From positions 248,001 through 312,000 of the forward strand of contig BRXU01000005.1 in NCBI GenBank assembly GCA_030267565.1: a stretch of DNA of 64,000 bases, given 5' to 3'. A model generated the notes under the pieces. The model was not told where the DNA came from. It was given only the letters and a program-made list of their open reading frames with translations, and did not search any database. Origin of the DNA: Pleodorina starrii (lineage: Eukaryota > Chlorophyta > Chlorophyceae > Chlamydomonadales > Volvocaceae). Made by a program: the position numbers and the translations under genes. Each line of letters opens with the position of its first letter. Position 1 is the stretch's first letter. Positions 24,958-37,582 of this stretch are shown here, one piece after another.

Positions 24958-25815
24958 CAGTCCGTGGTTTTGGGACCGTCGGAATGCCAGAGAGGATTAT
25001 TAGGGTTATGGCCTTTCAAGTACATCATGGGCATAATGGCATAATGGCAGGGGTGAGAGATCCGGATGGTTTGAGCGAATACGTACGTGGGGGCACTCAA
25101 GGGCCGCCCAATGCTGTCCAGGGCTGGGGCACCAGCTGCTGCAATACCAACCAAAGTGACTCCAACGGTGCACTCATAACTACTGGTAGACAAGCTTAGG
25201 AACAAGCTCAGGAATGATCCTCGGCGACCAAGCTTTAGATGCAAAGGTTCCCATCTATCCCGTAGTTCGGTAACGCACGGGCAGTCGGAAATTGAAGTAT
25301 ATTGGGGCGGGAGCCAAACCGTCAGTGCGCATACCTGTATGCCTTGTAAGAGAGAAAAACTAGGCTCTGTCGCCAGCTCGTTACAACCCAAGCCTAACCA
25401 AGCAACCAGGCTCCAAAACACGCTCCCATGCTCGACCAAGCGATTGCAATATCATAACTCAGCATTGTACATCATTGACAATCAGAGGGGTCCTCTCGGC
25501 TCCCGGCCTCCAGTGCAGGAGGCGAGCGAGTTTCCGTGAATACGGCGTCGTTCATGTGTGGGACTTTAACCGATCACAGACGGATTTGCCACGTAATGAG
25601 CAACTTCAACGTTGGCCAGAGTATTTGTCTGCTTACATATACGATCAGTCAGCTCCACCAACTGTATGTCGTCGTCTACGAACGAGGCAACGAGCGGCTT
25701 GTGAACTAGAGCAGGGCCTTGTCTATTGTGCGCTAGCGCTTGCGTTAACTTATGTATTCAAATTTTAATGACAAGACCGTGGGTTTGAGGCTTTGGGCCT
25801 GGAGGTTGTTGACGA
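24958..25815. other. Intergenic region between GT90 and the EGF-exostosin gene
   Basis: This 0.85-kb stretch is lower in GC than the flanking exons and presumably holds the promoter and 5' UTR of the downstream gene. A 97-codon open frame at 25475-25768 has no family likeness and no splice partners. Confidence 0.45.
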
Positions 25816-28800
25816 ATGACTACAAGTTGTGATCAAAAGCTGGCACTCGTTTTATCGTCAGTTCTTGTCATATGCTGCTCTGTAAGTATTGTTCTGCGCA
25901 ATGAAGAAGTTTGAGCGTGGTGTTGGCGTCATTGCGGGGAAGATGAACCTGCGCCGCTCTCAACTGCCTCGCACATGTTCTTGTAAAGCCAACGCATCCC
26001 TGCTTGCATAGAAACGAATTTCAGTCTCCAATTGCCTCTGCCTGTGAAGCCTCCTCGCATTCCCTCGCAACACCCACCGCTCCCATGCGCTCCTTCCCGC
26101 TTTCCCCCTGATGCAGCTCAGCACCGGATCTGGCCTGCAGCTCTCTTTCCGCCGACTGCGGTTTGACTTGGACCTGGATCCCGGCGAAGGCGCGCGGGCG
26201 GTGTCGCACCCCGTGGACAGCGTAGCAGCCATCCAGGGTATGTCTGCCACGCGCCAGCTTGCCGGTCGCGCGATACGGGCAGGCAACCGACCCATCCAGT
26301 TGCCGGACGGAAGGGTGCTGCACGCTCCTTTCGGGCTGTACGGACTATGGGTGCCGATGCTGGCTCGCAGGCCAGCGAACCAGCAGGGCGCCCTTTGCGC
26401 GAAGCACCGTAACGCTCAATCGGCTAAACGGAGTTTCTGTGAATCGGGTGTCACGCCGTTTGCACTCTGCACAGCGGTGCGAGAGCGCACTGGTGGGGCA
26501 CCGACTTCGGGAGGCGCCCCGCGGTGCCCCGGCCCCGCCGACCCGTTGACCCGCCTCTCCCTCTCCCTCTCCCTCCTGCCAGCAACACGACATGTGCCAA
26601 TGCGCAAACGTGTTCCCATTGCCGCACATTTCGCCCTCAACCCCTTTGTTGTACGGCGTGTTTGCAGGCAAGTACGACCACGCAGTTCTGCACCCGGTAC
26701 ACAAAGGTGGGGGGCTCAGGGTTTTAGGGTGGAGGTTTAGGGTGAGGGTGAGGGTGAGGGGACACCTCTACCCCAGATGAGCGCGAAGCGGGCCAGCGCA
26801 TGGCAGAAGCCCGAAGGGGCGGAAGGGTTGTAAGCGTGAAGGGGGCCCGGCTCAGCTCAGTTCAGAACCTCAGTTACGGCCTACGGAGCTGCCTCCCCCG
26901 GCCCCGCCCCGGCCCCTACTGCTGTTGCTGTTGCTGCTGCTGTCACCGAACCATCGACTGACTCCCGACCGCCCGCGCTGGCTGTGGATGGCGGTGGTGG
27001 TGGTTCTGGGACACAGGCACAGGCGGGGGGGGCCGCAGCTCCCGGGGCCGCGGCGAGGTGCACTCGCCTTGCGCCTTGACACGCGGCAGCTGGTGCAAGG
27101 ACTACTTTCGGTGAGAGTGCCCCGCACTGGGGGGTAGGGGGAGGGGGAGGCGGTGCAGGGGAGGGGAGAGGGGATGCAGGGGAGGTGGGGGGCGCGCCAC
27201 GATGTCGCCGACCCAGTTTGTCTGTGTCACCACCCCGCCGGGATCGATGTGGCCTCCCGGTCCCGGCACACACGCCCACAGGCGGCGCAGGGGACAGCGG
27301 CATACACCCACGCACGAGAGCGAGGGTGACCCCGTGTTGGGTGACCCACTGCGAGCAGAAAAGTCCCAATGCGGGTGTTTGCCCCCCTGCCGGACTGGAA
27401 TGGACACGACCCACATCCCTTCCTTGGGACTGAACTGAACTGGACTGGCCGTGAACCCCGCCTCCCGCCCTGCCTCCCGCCCTCCAACCCCTCTCAGTCA
27501 GGAGCGTGTCCCCTGGAGGCCGGGGCCGCGGGGCAGCAAGGACTGTCCCAAGACCAAGTGGGGGCCCTGCAACGGCGTGGGGAACTGCCACTACGACATT
27601 GGCGTCTGCCAGTGTCCCGCGGGTAGGTGGGCGGTAGGGTGGGAGGGGGTGCGGGTGCGGATGTGGACCTGTGGGGAGGGGGGAGGGGGATGTTAGCCCG
27701 GAGGCGACTCTCGTCCACTGCGACGGCAACGGCTGCGGCGGCCCGGGGTGGGGAAGGGAGGGGTGGCCTGGGGCCCAGTCAACTGTGAAGGCGAACTCCT
27801 GCGTCGTCTTGTATTAGTTGTGTATGCGGGGCGAGTGCGTGATGTGTGTCGGCCACTGGGGGGCCACTGGGCGGAAACCCTGAACCCCCCTGACTGCCCT
27901 CCCCGGTCTGGGAATGGGAATGGAACTGGGAATGGACTGGTCTAATGGATACTGGTGCGGACACTGGTGCTACCGGTGCTCTGTGCCTCCCGCCAGGTTG
28001 GAAGGGTGGTGCCTGCGATGAGCCGGACAAGCGGCCCTGCACCAACGCCCACAAGGACCAAAAAGCGCCCGTGGACCTCATCTTGGTGGGTGGGGGGCTG
28101 GACGTGGGCGGTGGTGGTGGTGGGTAATTAGAACGGCCCGGGGCGAGGGAATGCAACGCAGTTACCTGGAATATTACCTGATGATTACCTGATATCTCCA
28201 GCAGAAAAAGCGCGCGGCCGCGTCGCCGCCAACCAACCCCAGACGGACTGGCACACGACAGCACAAGACCAACATAGACACACAGCCCGGACAGCACAAA
28301 AGGAACGATGGCTTACTCACCTGCGCTCAGTGGAGAAAGGAATCGGAAAGAAGCGAAGGAAGGGCGTTAGTAACGGCAATGGGGAGCGGCAATGGGAGCG
28401 AGGCAAGGAGCGAACAGGCAGGCAAAGCAAAAACACTCAGAAACCCACAAACGAGCTGGGGCGGCGACGCGGCGCAAAAGAGGGCGGGATGGAGAGCGGG
28501 GCGGATAAGATGGGATACGGAAGGGCAAAAAGTACGACGGCAGGCGGCGAAGGGTAGGGGAGAAAGTGCAAAGGGAAAGAGAAAGGCAGAGGGAACGGCA
28601 AGGGGACAAGGCAAGGAGAGCGGCAAAGGGACAACAGAATGCAAGCGGAACGGATCGCGGGGTAGGGGACGAGGGCGGAGGCGAAGAGAGGGGAAAAGGG
28701 CGGCAGGAGGGGAGGTAGCAGAGGCGACGCGACGTCGGAATCGGGGGGCCGGGAGGAGGGAAACCAGACGGGGAGAGGCCACGGGGTGGGGGAAGGGGAA

Positions 28801-31800
28801 GGGGATGCATACCGGGGGCGGGCCAACGTGTTGGCTCCCCACCGCACCGGCTGCGCGGGTTACCCACATGCATGAGGGGTACCTCGCTACGGCAAGGTTG
28901 CAGGGGTGATGCCGGGCAGGAAGCGCCAGTGAGGTACAGAGCATGGGGGTAGGGTGGGAACTACGCGGTGGCAGTCGGGCAGGAGCAAAGCAAAGCAGGG
29001 GCGGGGGTAGGGCAGGAGCAAGGTAGGTGCTGAGGCGGGGGCAGGACATGGTGGTGGTGGGGGTTATGGATTGCGGATGGTTCCGGAGCTCTCCGGGCAG
29101 AGGGCGGGAGGGGCCACCGGCGGCTGACCCAACACTGACAGCGGCGGCGGCGGCGGCGGCTGGAAGCGGATAGTGCATTGGAAACGTGCGCGCGCGCGTG
29201 TGTGTGTACAAATGCACGTTTTATTCGCACGACACGACACGGCCTGTCGTGTCGTGTCATGTCGCGTCTGTCACTGTCGTAAGTGCGTGCGTGTCTCTGC
29301 TTCTGTTTCTGCTTCTGTTGTCGCAGTCGTTCATCGGCCCGGATGGGATGGACCGGGATCTGTCTGTCGGCGGCTGGTCCGCGTCGAGATGCGGAGGTAC
29401 GGGAAGCGCGGGGCATGGGATGTACGGAACCGTACATTTCCGTACAATCCATCGTAATATCAAGGCGTGCGATTTCGCCGTTGCCACGTCAAGGCTACAC
29501 GGAAACGAATCCGCTCGTTCCGATCAGGCTTTGCAGTGCTGTGCGGTGCGGTGCAGTACCCGCTGTCCGCAGAAGCAACACTCTCCGCCTCTCGCTCCTC
29601 TGCACGCGCCCATCATTGCTTGCCCGCGCATGCCACACGTACATGTGTACGGCATGTACTGCCTGTACGGCACGCTTTCCCCAGGGTTCTGCGACGCCGA
29701 CCGCGCTTCGTGCTGGTGCCCCCCCAACACGACGTACGGCCGCAAGCCGCCGCCACCCGACTCGCCGCCCTGGGTGCGCTACTCGCAACGCGGCCGCCCC
29801 ATCCTCGAGTCTTGCAAGCCCGGTATGGTGAGTTGGGGGCCTGACAGCACTGGTCGCCCTTCCCCCCGCCCCGCACTGGTCGGCCCCCCTGGTCACAACC
29901 CCGCCTGCACCCGCCTCCGTCCGTCCGTCCGTCCGTCCGTCCGTCCTTTGTGTTCCAGTTTGACGTGTGGTGCCCCCCTGTATGTGGTGCCCCCATCCGG
30001 TGCGGTGCTGCGGACATACAGATGTACATACGTACATCTGCTGCTCTCCCTCTCTCTCACCCTCTCTCTGTGCCTGTGACCCGCTTGCTGTCCATGTTTC
30101 CACCTCTTTACCCACCGATGGGTTATGTCGATCCTCTCCGAAACCACCTACCTGCCGCAGGTCCGAGACGCTAAGGGCGTTAAGAAGAAGAATGACTGGG
30201 GCCAGCGGGAGCTGTCCGTGGATGACCTGTGGGGCGAGCAGGTGGGGGGTGGGAGGCGGAGGGGAGGGCGGAGGGGAGGGGCAAAGAGGGCGACGGTGGA
30301 GGCGGAGGGCGAGGCGGGAAAGTGGGGGGGGGGCGAGATGGGCCCCTGCGAGTGCCGAGGTCGGAGTGCCGAGTCTCCCCATCGACCCATTCGCCGTCCA
30401 TCGCACCCCGCCCCGCCCCTCATCACACCGCCCCTCATCCCACTGCCCATTCTCGCACCGCCCCCCCCCCCCCCTCGGTCTCCAGGGCTGGTGCAACGTC
30501 AAAGACCGAGATGCCGCTCCCAAGAGCGCACTGTGAGCACCGAGTGAAATGGGGTTTTAGGGGTTTAAGGTTTTAGGGGCGGTCGACTGGGTGTAGTGTT
30601 TTTGATGGGGAGGGGGGCGCTCAGGGCGGGCGGGCCGAGGGCTGCGGTCGGCTGCATTAGGCCCCTCACCTCACCTCACCCCACCTCACCTCTTGCTGCC
30701 CGACAGACAGACAGAGCCTTCCCGGCCCCTCCCCCACCCACTGCAATGCCCCGCCCCCCGCTCCCCTGCCCCACCCCCTTGCCCCCCTCAGTGGCCCCTG
30801 CGGCGGCGGCTGTCAGGAGGAGGGTCTGCAGGGGGCGATGTGCGAGGAGATCACGGAGGAGACGTGTCTCAATCAGTGCTCGGGACACGGAGAGTGCGAC
30901 GCGGGGTACTGCAGGTGGGTGGGCGGGCGGGTGGAGGGGTGGAGGGGTGGGTGGGTGGGTGAGTGGGCGGGTGGATGGATGGGCGGTCCCTCGCCCACAC
31001 CCACACCCACAGCCACAGCCACAGGTCGAAAGGGCCGGAAGGGTCAAATGAGCCACGTGAAAGGGTCGGATCTGGGAGGGGGCTGAGGGGCGGCGGGGGG
31101 CATCGGAGGGCGCTGCCGGGCGAGATGGGGAGGAGGGCGCAGAAGGGGACGTTGCGGGAGGGGTGGGTGGCTGAGTGGGTGGGTGTGCGTCCACGTCTGC
31201 GTCTACCCGCTACCGGTACACCTGGGGGGGCGGGGCGATGTGCAATGTGTGTGGGGGCCACATGGGGTAGGGGGGTGGGGGGCGGTAGGTGACTCTGTGG
31301 CCGCCGTGTAAAACTTACCGACACCAGCCCCGTGCCTCCTCTCCAATCCTTCCCCCCCCCCCGGCCGGCTGTAGGTGTCACCCCGGGTGGTACGGCCACG
31401 ACTGCGCCCGCAAGAAGGCGGGAGAGGAGCTGGAGCCGGGTGGGTGGGTGGGTGGGTGTTGGGCTGGAGCTTGGAGGCGCAGGAGGGTGGGGGAGAGGAC
31501 GGGGAGGAGGGAAGGGCGGGGAGGGTCTTCTGATGCGGTCGGAGGGGAAGGCGGGGGGGGGCGATGTAGCGGTGGGGTATCTGGCACAGACACACACACA
31601 ACAATGGTGCCGTCCACGGGTAAGGGGTGCGGGTAAGGGTACTGAGCTGGCGGTTGCTCATCCGTTGGTATGGCCTAACTAACCAACCAACCAGGTAGGT
31701 AGGTGCTGTACATGTGGGTACATATTGGGTTGGTCCGCTGGATGTGCACCTGACCTCCCGAGGACACCTTTCAGGGCCCGCTGCACACCAGTTGCTGCGG

Positions 31801-34800
31801 CTGCTGTTGGGGTGCCCAGTCACACGCAACGTCCGCCTGACGCCGCGGAACCGCTGCCGCTGCGTCCCTTGCTGCTGCCCCTGCCGCTGCTGGTTGTTCG
31901 CTACCTGACTGCCGGTGCCGCCGGTGGTGCTGCCGCCGGTGGTGGTGCTTCTTCAGGCCTGGAGGAGTCTCGCAAGTGGATCAAGCCGATCGTGATGCCC
32001 GTGCCGGCAGCGGCGCAGGAGCCACCCGCCGCGCTGGCGCTGTCGCTGGGAGGGGGAGGTGGGGGAGGTGGGGGTGGAGGAGGGGGAGGGGGCGGTGAGG
32101 GCGCTACCCGCATGCGGCCGCTGATCTACGTGTACGACATGCCGCCCGAGTTCACCAGCCGGATGCACCAGTACAAGCTGATCACGTGAGTTGGGGGGGA
32201 GTGGAGTGGGGGGGAGGGGGGAGGGGGGAGGGGGGAGGGGGGTTTCAGGGGGGGACGGAATGATACGAGGCGAGAGGGGTGGGATTGGGCGAGCGGGGAG
32301 GGTGCGGGGGGGGGGGAGGGCGAGAGTGGGAAGGGGACTGGGACCTGGGTGGGGTATCTGTGCTGCTTCCAACAACGCTGCTGCCTCCAACGCTGCTGCC
32401 ATCTCCCCTCCCCCACCCCACCCCCCACACCCACCCCCACACCCCCGCCCCCCTGGCAGCGAGCACTGCGGCTACCGTCAGTTCGGTCGGTTCAACCGCA
32501 CTGAACTGTTCGCGGACGGATACTCGGTGGAGGTGTACCTGCACGAGATGCTGGCCATCAGCCCACACAGGTACGACACAGTGCGACACGGTACGACACG
32601 GGCGCGGTGGAAGGCAAGCAAGGATATTGGTGGGGAAGGGGGGAGGGGCACCCGGCAAGAGTGGGGACGGGACATACACCCAGACACCCTCTCCGCACGC
32701 GGGGCCCCCCCTGCAACTGCCGCATCTCACTCTCAACCGCCCACTCCCTCTATGGACTGCTTTCGCCCTCCCTCGCATGCCAGCCTGGCCTATAGCCTCC
32801 CAGCTTGCCCCCCGGCCGTCTGCCTCCCCCTCGCCCCCGGCCGCCTGCCTCCCCCTCGCCCCCCCTTCCCCTCGCCCCCCCCCCAGGACCTTTGACCCCG
32901 ACGAGGCCGACTTCTTCTATGTGCCCGTGTACTACACCTGTTGGATGTGGCCCGTCAACGGATGGGCCGACACGCCCTTTTACGGGGCACCCACATGTGA
33001 GCGACCTTTGATGGGGTGTGGCCTGTGATGCGGCCTGATGTGACGTGTGCGTGTGACTGCCCAAGGTGCCGCCCCCTTCCCTTACGGGTGTGTGGGGTTA
33101 TGCTGGGCTGCTTCAGCCTCCACCCCTCCATCTCCACCTCAACCTCAACCGCCGCAAACTGCTTCTCTTAGGGTACCTCCGCAGCTGCCTCCTGCTCCTG
33201 CTCCAGCTTCCAACCTCGCCCTCGTCTTCGCCCTGCTATTGATGACCCCGCCCCCTGCCCCCCTGCCCCCGCCCCCCCCCCTTCGGTCCCAGCCTGGCAC
33301 CGCTACTCGAACGCGGCGCACTTGTGGCTGAAGGCGCTCCGCTGGATTCAGTCCAACTTTCCGTTTTGGGAGCGGAGGGGCGGTCGGGACCACATTTGGG
33401 TGACCAACCACGACGAGGGGGCGTGCTACATGCCCACGGGTGGGGTGGGGCGGGGCGGGGTGGCTCGGGTTGTGTGGGGGCTGACGTTCCGTGAGTTCGG
33501 CATTCGGGGCTGTGTGCGTGCGTGCGTGTGTGTGTTGAGCTAGCGAGCTGCCCTCCCTCCTACCCCTATTTTGTGTTTATGAACTATTCACCTCACCTCA
33601 CCTCCCCCGCCTCGATTTCGCCCCCGCTGTGGCCCTCTCCCGCTCTCCTCTGCCCCTCACCCCTCACCCCTCACCGACCCCCTCACCCCTCACCTCTCAT
33701 CTCCCACCTCACCCGCCACCTCTCTCCAGAGATCTACCGCCACAGCATCATGCTCACACACTGGGGCCGCATGGATCTCAACCACACCTCCAACACCGCC
33801 TACGGACCCGATAACTACTCCGCCGGCATCCAGTGGCGGGGGGTGCTGGGGGGGCAGGACGTCAAGCAGCTGTACGAGGGACACCCCTGCTACGACCCAA
33901 ACAAGGTGCGTGGCGGCATGCATGCAGGCATGTGTGTGTGTGTCTGCATGCATGAAAGTGTGCCAGGGTTAGCCAGGGGCAGCCAGCTGGAGGTAATCGA
34001 GGGCGTGTCGATGTGGGTTGAAGCTCCCGGCCAGAAGGAGAGACGCTCCAGCCAACCGAAGAGACGGACCGCGAGTCCCCTCCCCTCCCCTCCCCTCCCC
34101 GCGCTTTACCGGCCCCCCTCCTCCCCTCCTCCCCTCCTCCCCCTCCCCCTTCTGCCCTCCATCCCCTAGGACCTGGTGATCCCCGGCTTCAAGCCCCCCG
34201 AGCACTTCAGTCAGTCGGCCCTGCTGGGCAACTGGCCCTGGCAGCGGGACATACTGATGTACCTGAGGGGGGATGTGGGCAAGCACCGACTGCCCAATTA
34301 CAGCAGGGGAATACGGCAAAAGCTGTACAGGTGGGGGCGGGGGTGGGGGTGAGAGGTGGGGGGGTTCGCCATTGGCCGCAGCACCACCACCATAACGACC
34401 ACCACCACCACCACCAACGACCATCACTACCAACGACCACCACCACCACCACCACTACCAACGACCACCACAACCACAACCACCACCGTGCATCGACGGG
34501 CGGTGGAGGTGGGGGTTCGGGGGGTACGTACTGCGGACCGCTGCCAAGGAAGCGTCTTTCACTATCTCCCCTCCCTGGTCCCCTCCCCACTGCAATGGTC
34601 CCGCACCACCACTGAACCGCATGTCGCTCCCACATCTCACCCCTGAGCCCTGACCTCCCCTCCCCGCCCCTGACCTCCCCTGACCTCCCCTCCCCTCCCC
34701 CGGCACTGCACGCCGGTGCATGCATGCATGCATCATGGGACATGTATGTATGCATGCACCGGCATGCATGCAGGCTGGCTGCGGATCACGACTGGGCTGG

Positions 34801-36509
34801 CAAGTACCGCATGTTTGTGGGGGAGAAGGGCGAGGTCCAGGGACACTACGGACAGCACCTGGCTCGGTCCGTGTTCTGCCCCGTCGTGCCAGGTGGGCCC
34901 GGGGTGCGGCGGGGCGGTGTGGGCGGGTGGGTGGGTGGGATGGATGGAGGGACGGATGAGCCCTCCCGGGGGTCCGGGCTCCGAAGTGGATGGCGGGCGG
35001 GATGGATGGAGGGAGGGATGGCGGGGGACCGATGCGTGGTTTTCCTTCAGGTGCGGGCGAGTCGAGTCATTGCCGGGTTGGAAACCCTAAAACCCTGACT
35101 CTGTCCCCCACCGCCCCACCCCATCGTCAGGTGATGGCTACTCGATGCGCTTCGAGGACGCGGTGCTTCACGGCTGTCTGCCGCTCATCATCATGGATGG
35201 CACCCACACCGTGTTCGAGTCCATTGTCGACATTGACGCCTTTTCACTGCGCATTGCGGAGAAGGCGGTCGACGAGCACCTGCCGCAGCTGCTGCTGGCC
35301 ATAGCGCCTGAACAGGTGGGGGCTGGGGATGGGGATGGGGAGGGTGGTGGTGGTGATGGTGGTGGGTCTGCACCGCCGCATGAGGAGCCCAACTAAAAGT
35401 GTGTAAGGTCGCGCCTCGGAGGTTGGCCCGTGTGGTGTGGTGCGGTGCGGTGCGGTGCGGTTCCACTCAAAGTAAGCATTGCGTTGCGCATCGGATCACA
35501 CCGCAAGAAATAACGCTCACCGCACCTCACCTCACCCTCACCTCCGCCCGGGTGGTGTTGGGCTCCGCTCGTCCGCTGCTGCTGCAGATTGAGCGCATGC
35601 AGCGGCGGCTGGCGCAGGTCTGGCACCGGTGAGTGAGTGAGTGGGTTCACGGAGGTGGCAAGCGCAAAAACGCAGCAGCGCAGCGGCAATCAACGCGAGG
35701 CAGTGGCCGCGGCGGCGGCCGCTGGCGCCGCCGTTGCCGCTGTAACGGCGGCGGCGCCGCGGCCGCTTGGCCTCGCGTGACTGTCTGGTTGGATCCGCCC
35801 CCTGGTGGTGGGCACCGGTTGCGTGGCTGCAGGCCAGCGGTGCATGGTTGGGTTACATCCGTCCCCGGGAGGTGGGGGGATGATGGCCCCATGCCAGTGG
35901 CGCCGAACCTCTCCGCCGTGCTCCTCTGCTCCCCCGCTCCTCCCCCGCTCCCCCGCTACCCGCCAGGTTCGCCTACGGTCACGGCCCCCTGGTGCACTCG
36001 GCGATGCGGGCGGTGGTGCAGCGCAACGAGGAGCTGCGGGGTCACATTGCGTCGGTCAGACCGGAGGAGGACAAGGAGGTGTGTGTGTGTGTGTCTGGGG
36101 GGGTTGGGGGGGTTGCAGGTGTTGGAGGGGAAGGGAGCGGGGGCCCTCCTCGCCCAGGCCGGCCTCTCCCTCCACCGGCTGCCCTTTTGCCCACCCATCA
36201 GCCTTTCCGCACTCAGAGGAGCAGCTCCGTCCCCACCCGCCCTTTGTCCCCCCGGTTGCACCACCAGGTTCCGTACCCACACGCCGCACCTCACCGCACC
36301 TCGCCCCTGCTGTGCCTCCTCCTCCTCCTTCCGCCCCCCCCCCCCAGATCCCCCCCGAGCACCCCCAGCAGCCGCTGCACGCCTTCCCGGTGCACAACGA
36401 CGCCTTCGCCACAATCCTGCAGTGGCTGCACAGCCGCATCCCCGCCACCCGCGACAAGGAAGGAGGGGCGGACGCGGCAGCGGACAGGCCCGACGGCGAG
36501 GCCCGATAG
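25816..36509 (+). CDS. ELG: EGF-like/exostosin (GT47) glycosyltransferase, about 22 exons, about 858 aa
   Basis: Exons: 25816-25881, 26117-26237, 27017-27110, 27498-27622, 27997-28085, 29327-29396, 29685-29827, 30161-30241, 30486-30532, 30792-30914, 31375-31439, 31957-32185, 32460-32570, 32887-32996, 33293-33439, 33730-33905, 34170-34330, 34774-34892, 35131-35315, 35588-35628, 35967-36078, 36348-36509. Exon 1 is signal-like (QKLALVLSSVLVICCS). Cys-rich EGF-like units follow (GPCNGVGNCHYDIGVCQCPA; CSGHGECDAGYCRCHPGWYG). After a poly-Gly linker comes the exostosin domain: LIYVYDMPPEFTSRM, DEADFFYVPVYY, HIWVTNHDEGACYM, DLVIPGFKPP and SMRFEDAVLHGCLPLIIMDG. EGF-exostosins of Chlamydomonas (ELG family) are Golgi glycosyltransferases linked to wall and flagellar glycans. 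The first three exons are inferred from phase only; everything from 27498 is solid. The start of exon 3 could instead be 27023 or 27039. Confidence 0.88.
28330..28930 (+). repeat. Long purine-rich tract in an ELG intron
   Basis: The intron at 28086-29326 contains about 0.6 kb in which the plus strand is strongly biased to A and G with few interruptions. The bias leaves long open frames on both strands that are not genes. Such mirror-poor purine runs can form triplex DNA, but no function is evident. Confidence 0.6.
34381..34490. repeat. ACC/AAC triplet-rich low-complexity stretch
   Basis: Interrupted tandem ACC triplets lie within an intron of the exostosin gene between the exons ending at 34330 and starting at 34774. 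Confidence 0.7.
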
Positions 36510-37075
36510 AGGCTGCCACCTGGGGGGCGGTTGAGGCTGTGGCTTCGGCTGCGGGCAGGTATCGCAGCTGGAAGCGGCACGTCTTACTGTGACGGCGGCA
36601 GCGGAGGAGAAGCAGGACGCGGGCGGCTGGGGGATGCGGGCGGCTGGGGTCAGAGCGTGCGCTCGTATTGAGCCTTGACCATTCGAATGGGGATGGGACG
36701 CCTGCCCTGCCAGCTCAAGATCCTGCGGCCCTGCAGCCGTTCGCGCGCCTCGACAGCCAGCAGCACCAGCAGCAGCATCGCCGACCTGATGCAGGGCCCC
36801 CCGGGAGCCAACAGGGAGACGGGGAGGGGTTGGGCCGGCAGTTTACCAATGTCTTCGTGACGCGTCCGTTTCGCAAAGAGGAGGAGGTGGCCGGGCGGCG
36901 GTGCACTGCGCCATCACGTCATTGCGCACACGCACTCGGCGGTGGTGTCGGGGGCTGGTATTGGATTGTGTCGTCCAAGTCGTCAATCGTAAAGATGAGG
37001 ATTGTTTTCGGCGTTTGTCGAGCACTGCTGTGACTGATGGGTAGGCAATGTATTATGTGACCTCCCGTGATCTGA

Positions 37076-37080
37076 TGTAA
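37076..37080 (+). other. Poly(A) signal TGTAA of the EGF-exostosin gene
   Basis: First TGTAA downstream of the TAG at 36507-36509, giving a 3' UTR of about 0.6 kb. Confidence 0.55.
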
Positions 37081-37510
37081 TTTGTGATGTGGCTTGATGT
37101 AGGACGTCTTACCAATGATTGCGACCCGCAATTCCACCAGGCGACCTCGGTGACCAACATTGCCGTAAAATAGGGATTTCACGTTCACGATCGACTCGAT
37201 TTAAACTGGGGTTACGCGGACTGAAACCCGGGTTGCTACACCACCACACGCTCCTCAATGCGGCGCAAATGCACCTCGTGTGCGCGAAACCGGCCTCCGA
37301 TACCGTTGGCTGTTCACCACGTCTGGGTGGCACACGCCCCCTGGCCGCTGCCTGGCCGCTTCAGGGCCTCCACGCGCCCTGTCCGCCGTTTTCCGCTGCA
37401 TCGCACTGCCCGCTGGCGCACCGTCTCTACCCACAGAACCACAACCCACTTTCCGTCCGGAGGTTCCGGAGCCCGTTGTGATAACAATGACTGAGATACC
37501 ATGTCATGTA
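37081..37510. other. Intergenic region, nothing recognised
   Basis: Between the ELG poly(A) signal and the repeat block. No coding, RNA or regulatory signal was recognised. Confidence 0.4.
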
Positions 37511-37582
37511 ACAGGTCAGGTCATAAGTCAGGTCACCGGTCACAGATCAGGTCAGGTCACAGGTCAGGTCACTGTTCAGGTC
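37511..37582. repeat. Degenerate AGGTC pentamer array
   Basis: AGGTC and close variants (AAGTC, CGGTC, AGATC) recur about a dozen times. The array directly precedes the 12-bp minisatellite. Confidence 0.7.

Noticed and set aside
28327..29217. A 296-codon minus-strand open frame
   Set aside because: Pro, Leu and Ser-rich product of a pyrimidine tract in an intron of the exostosin gene; no recognisable domain.
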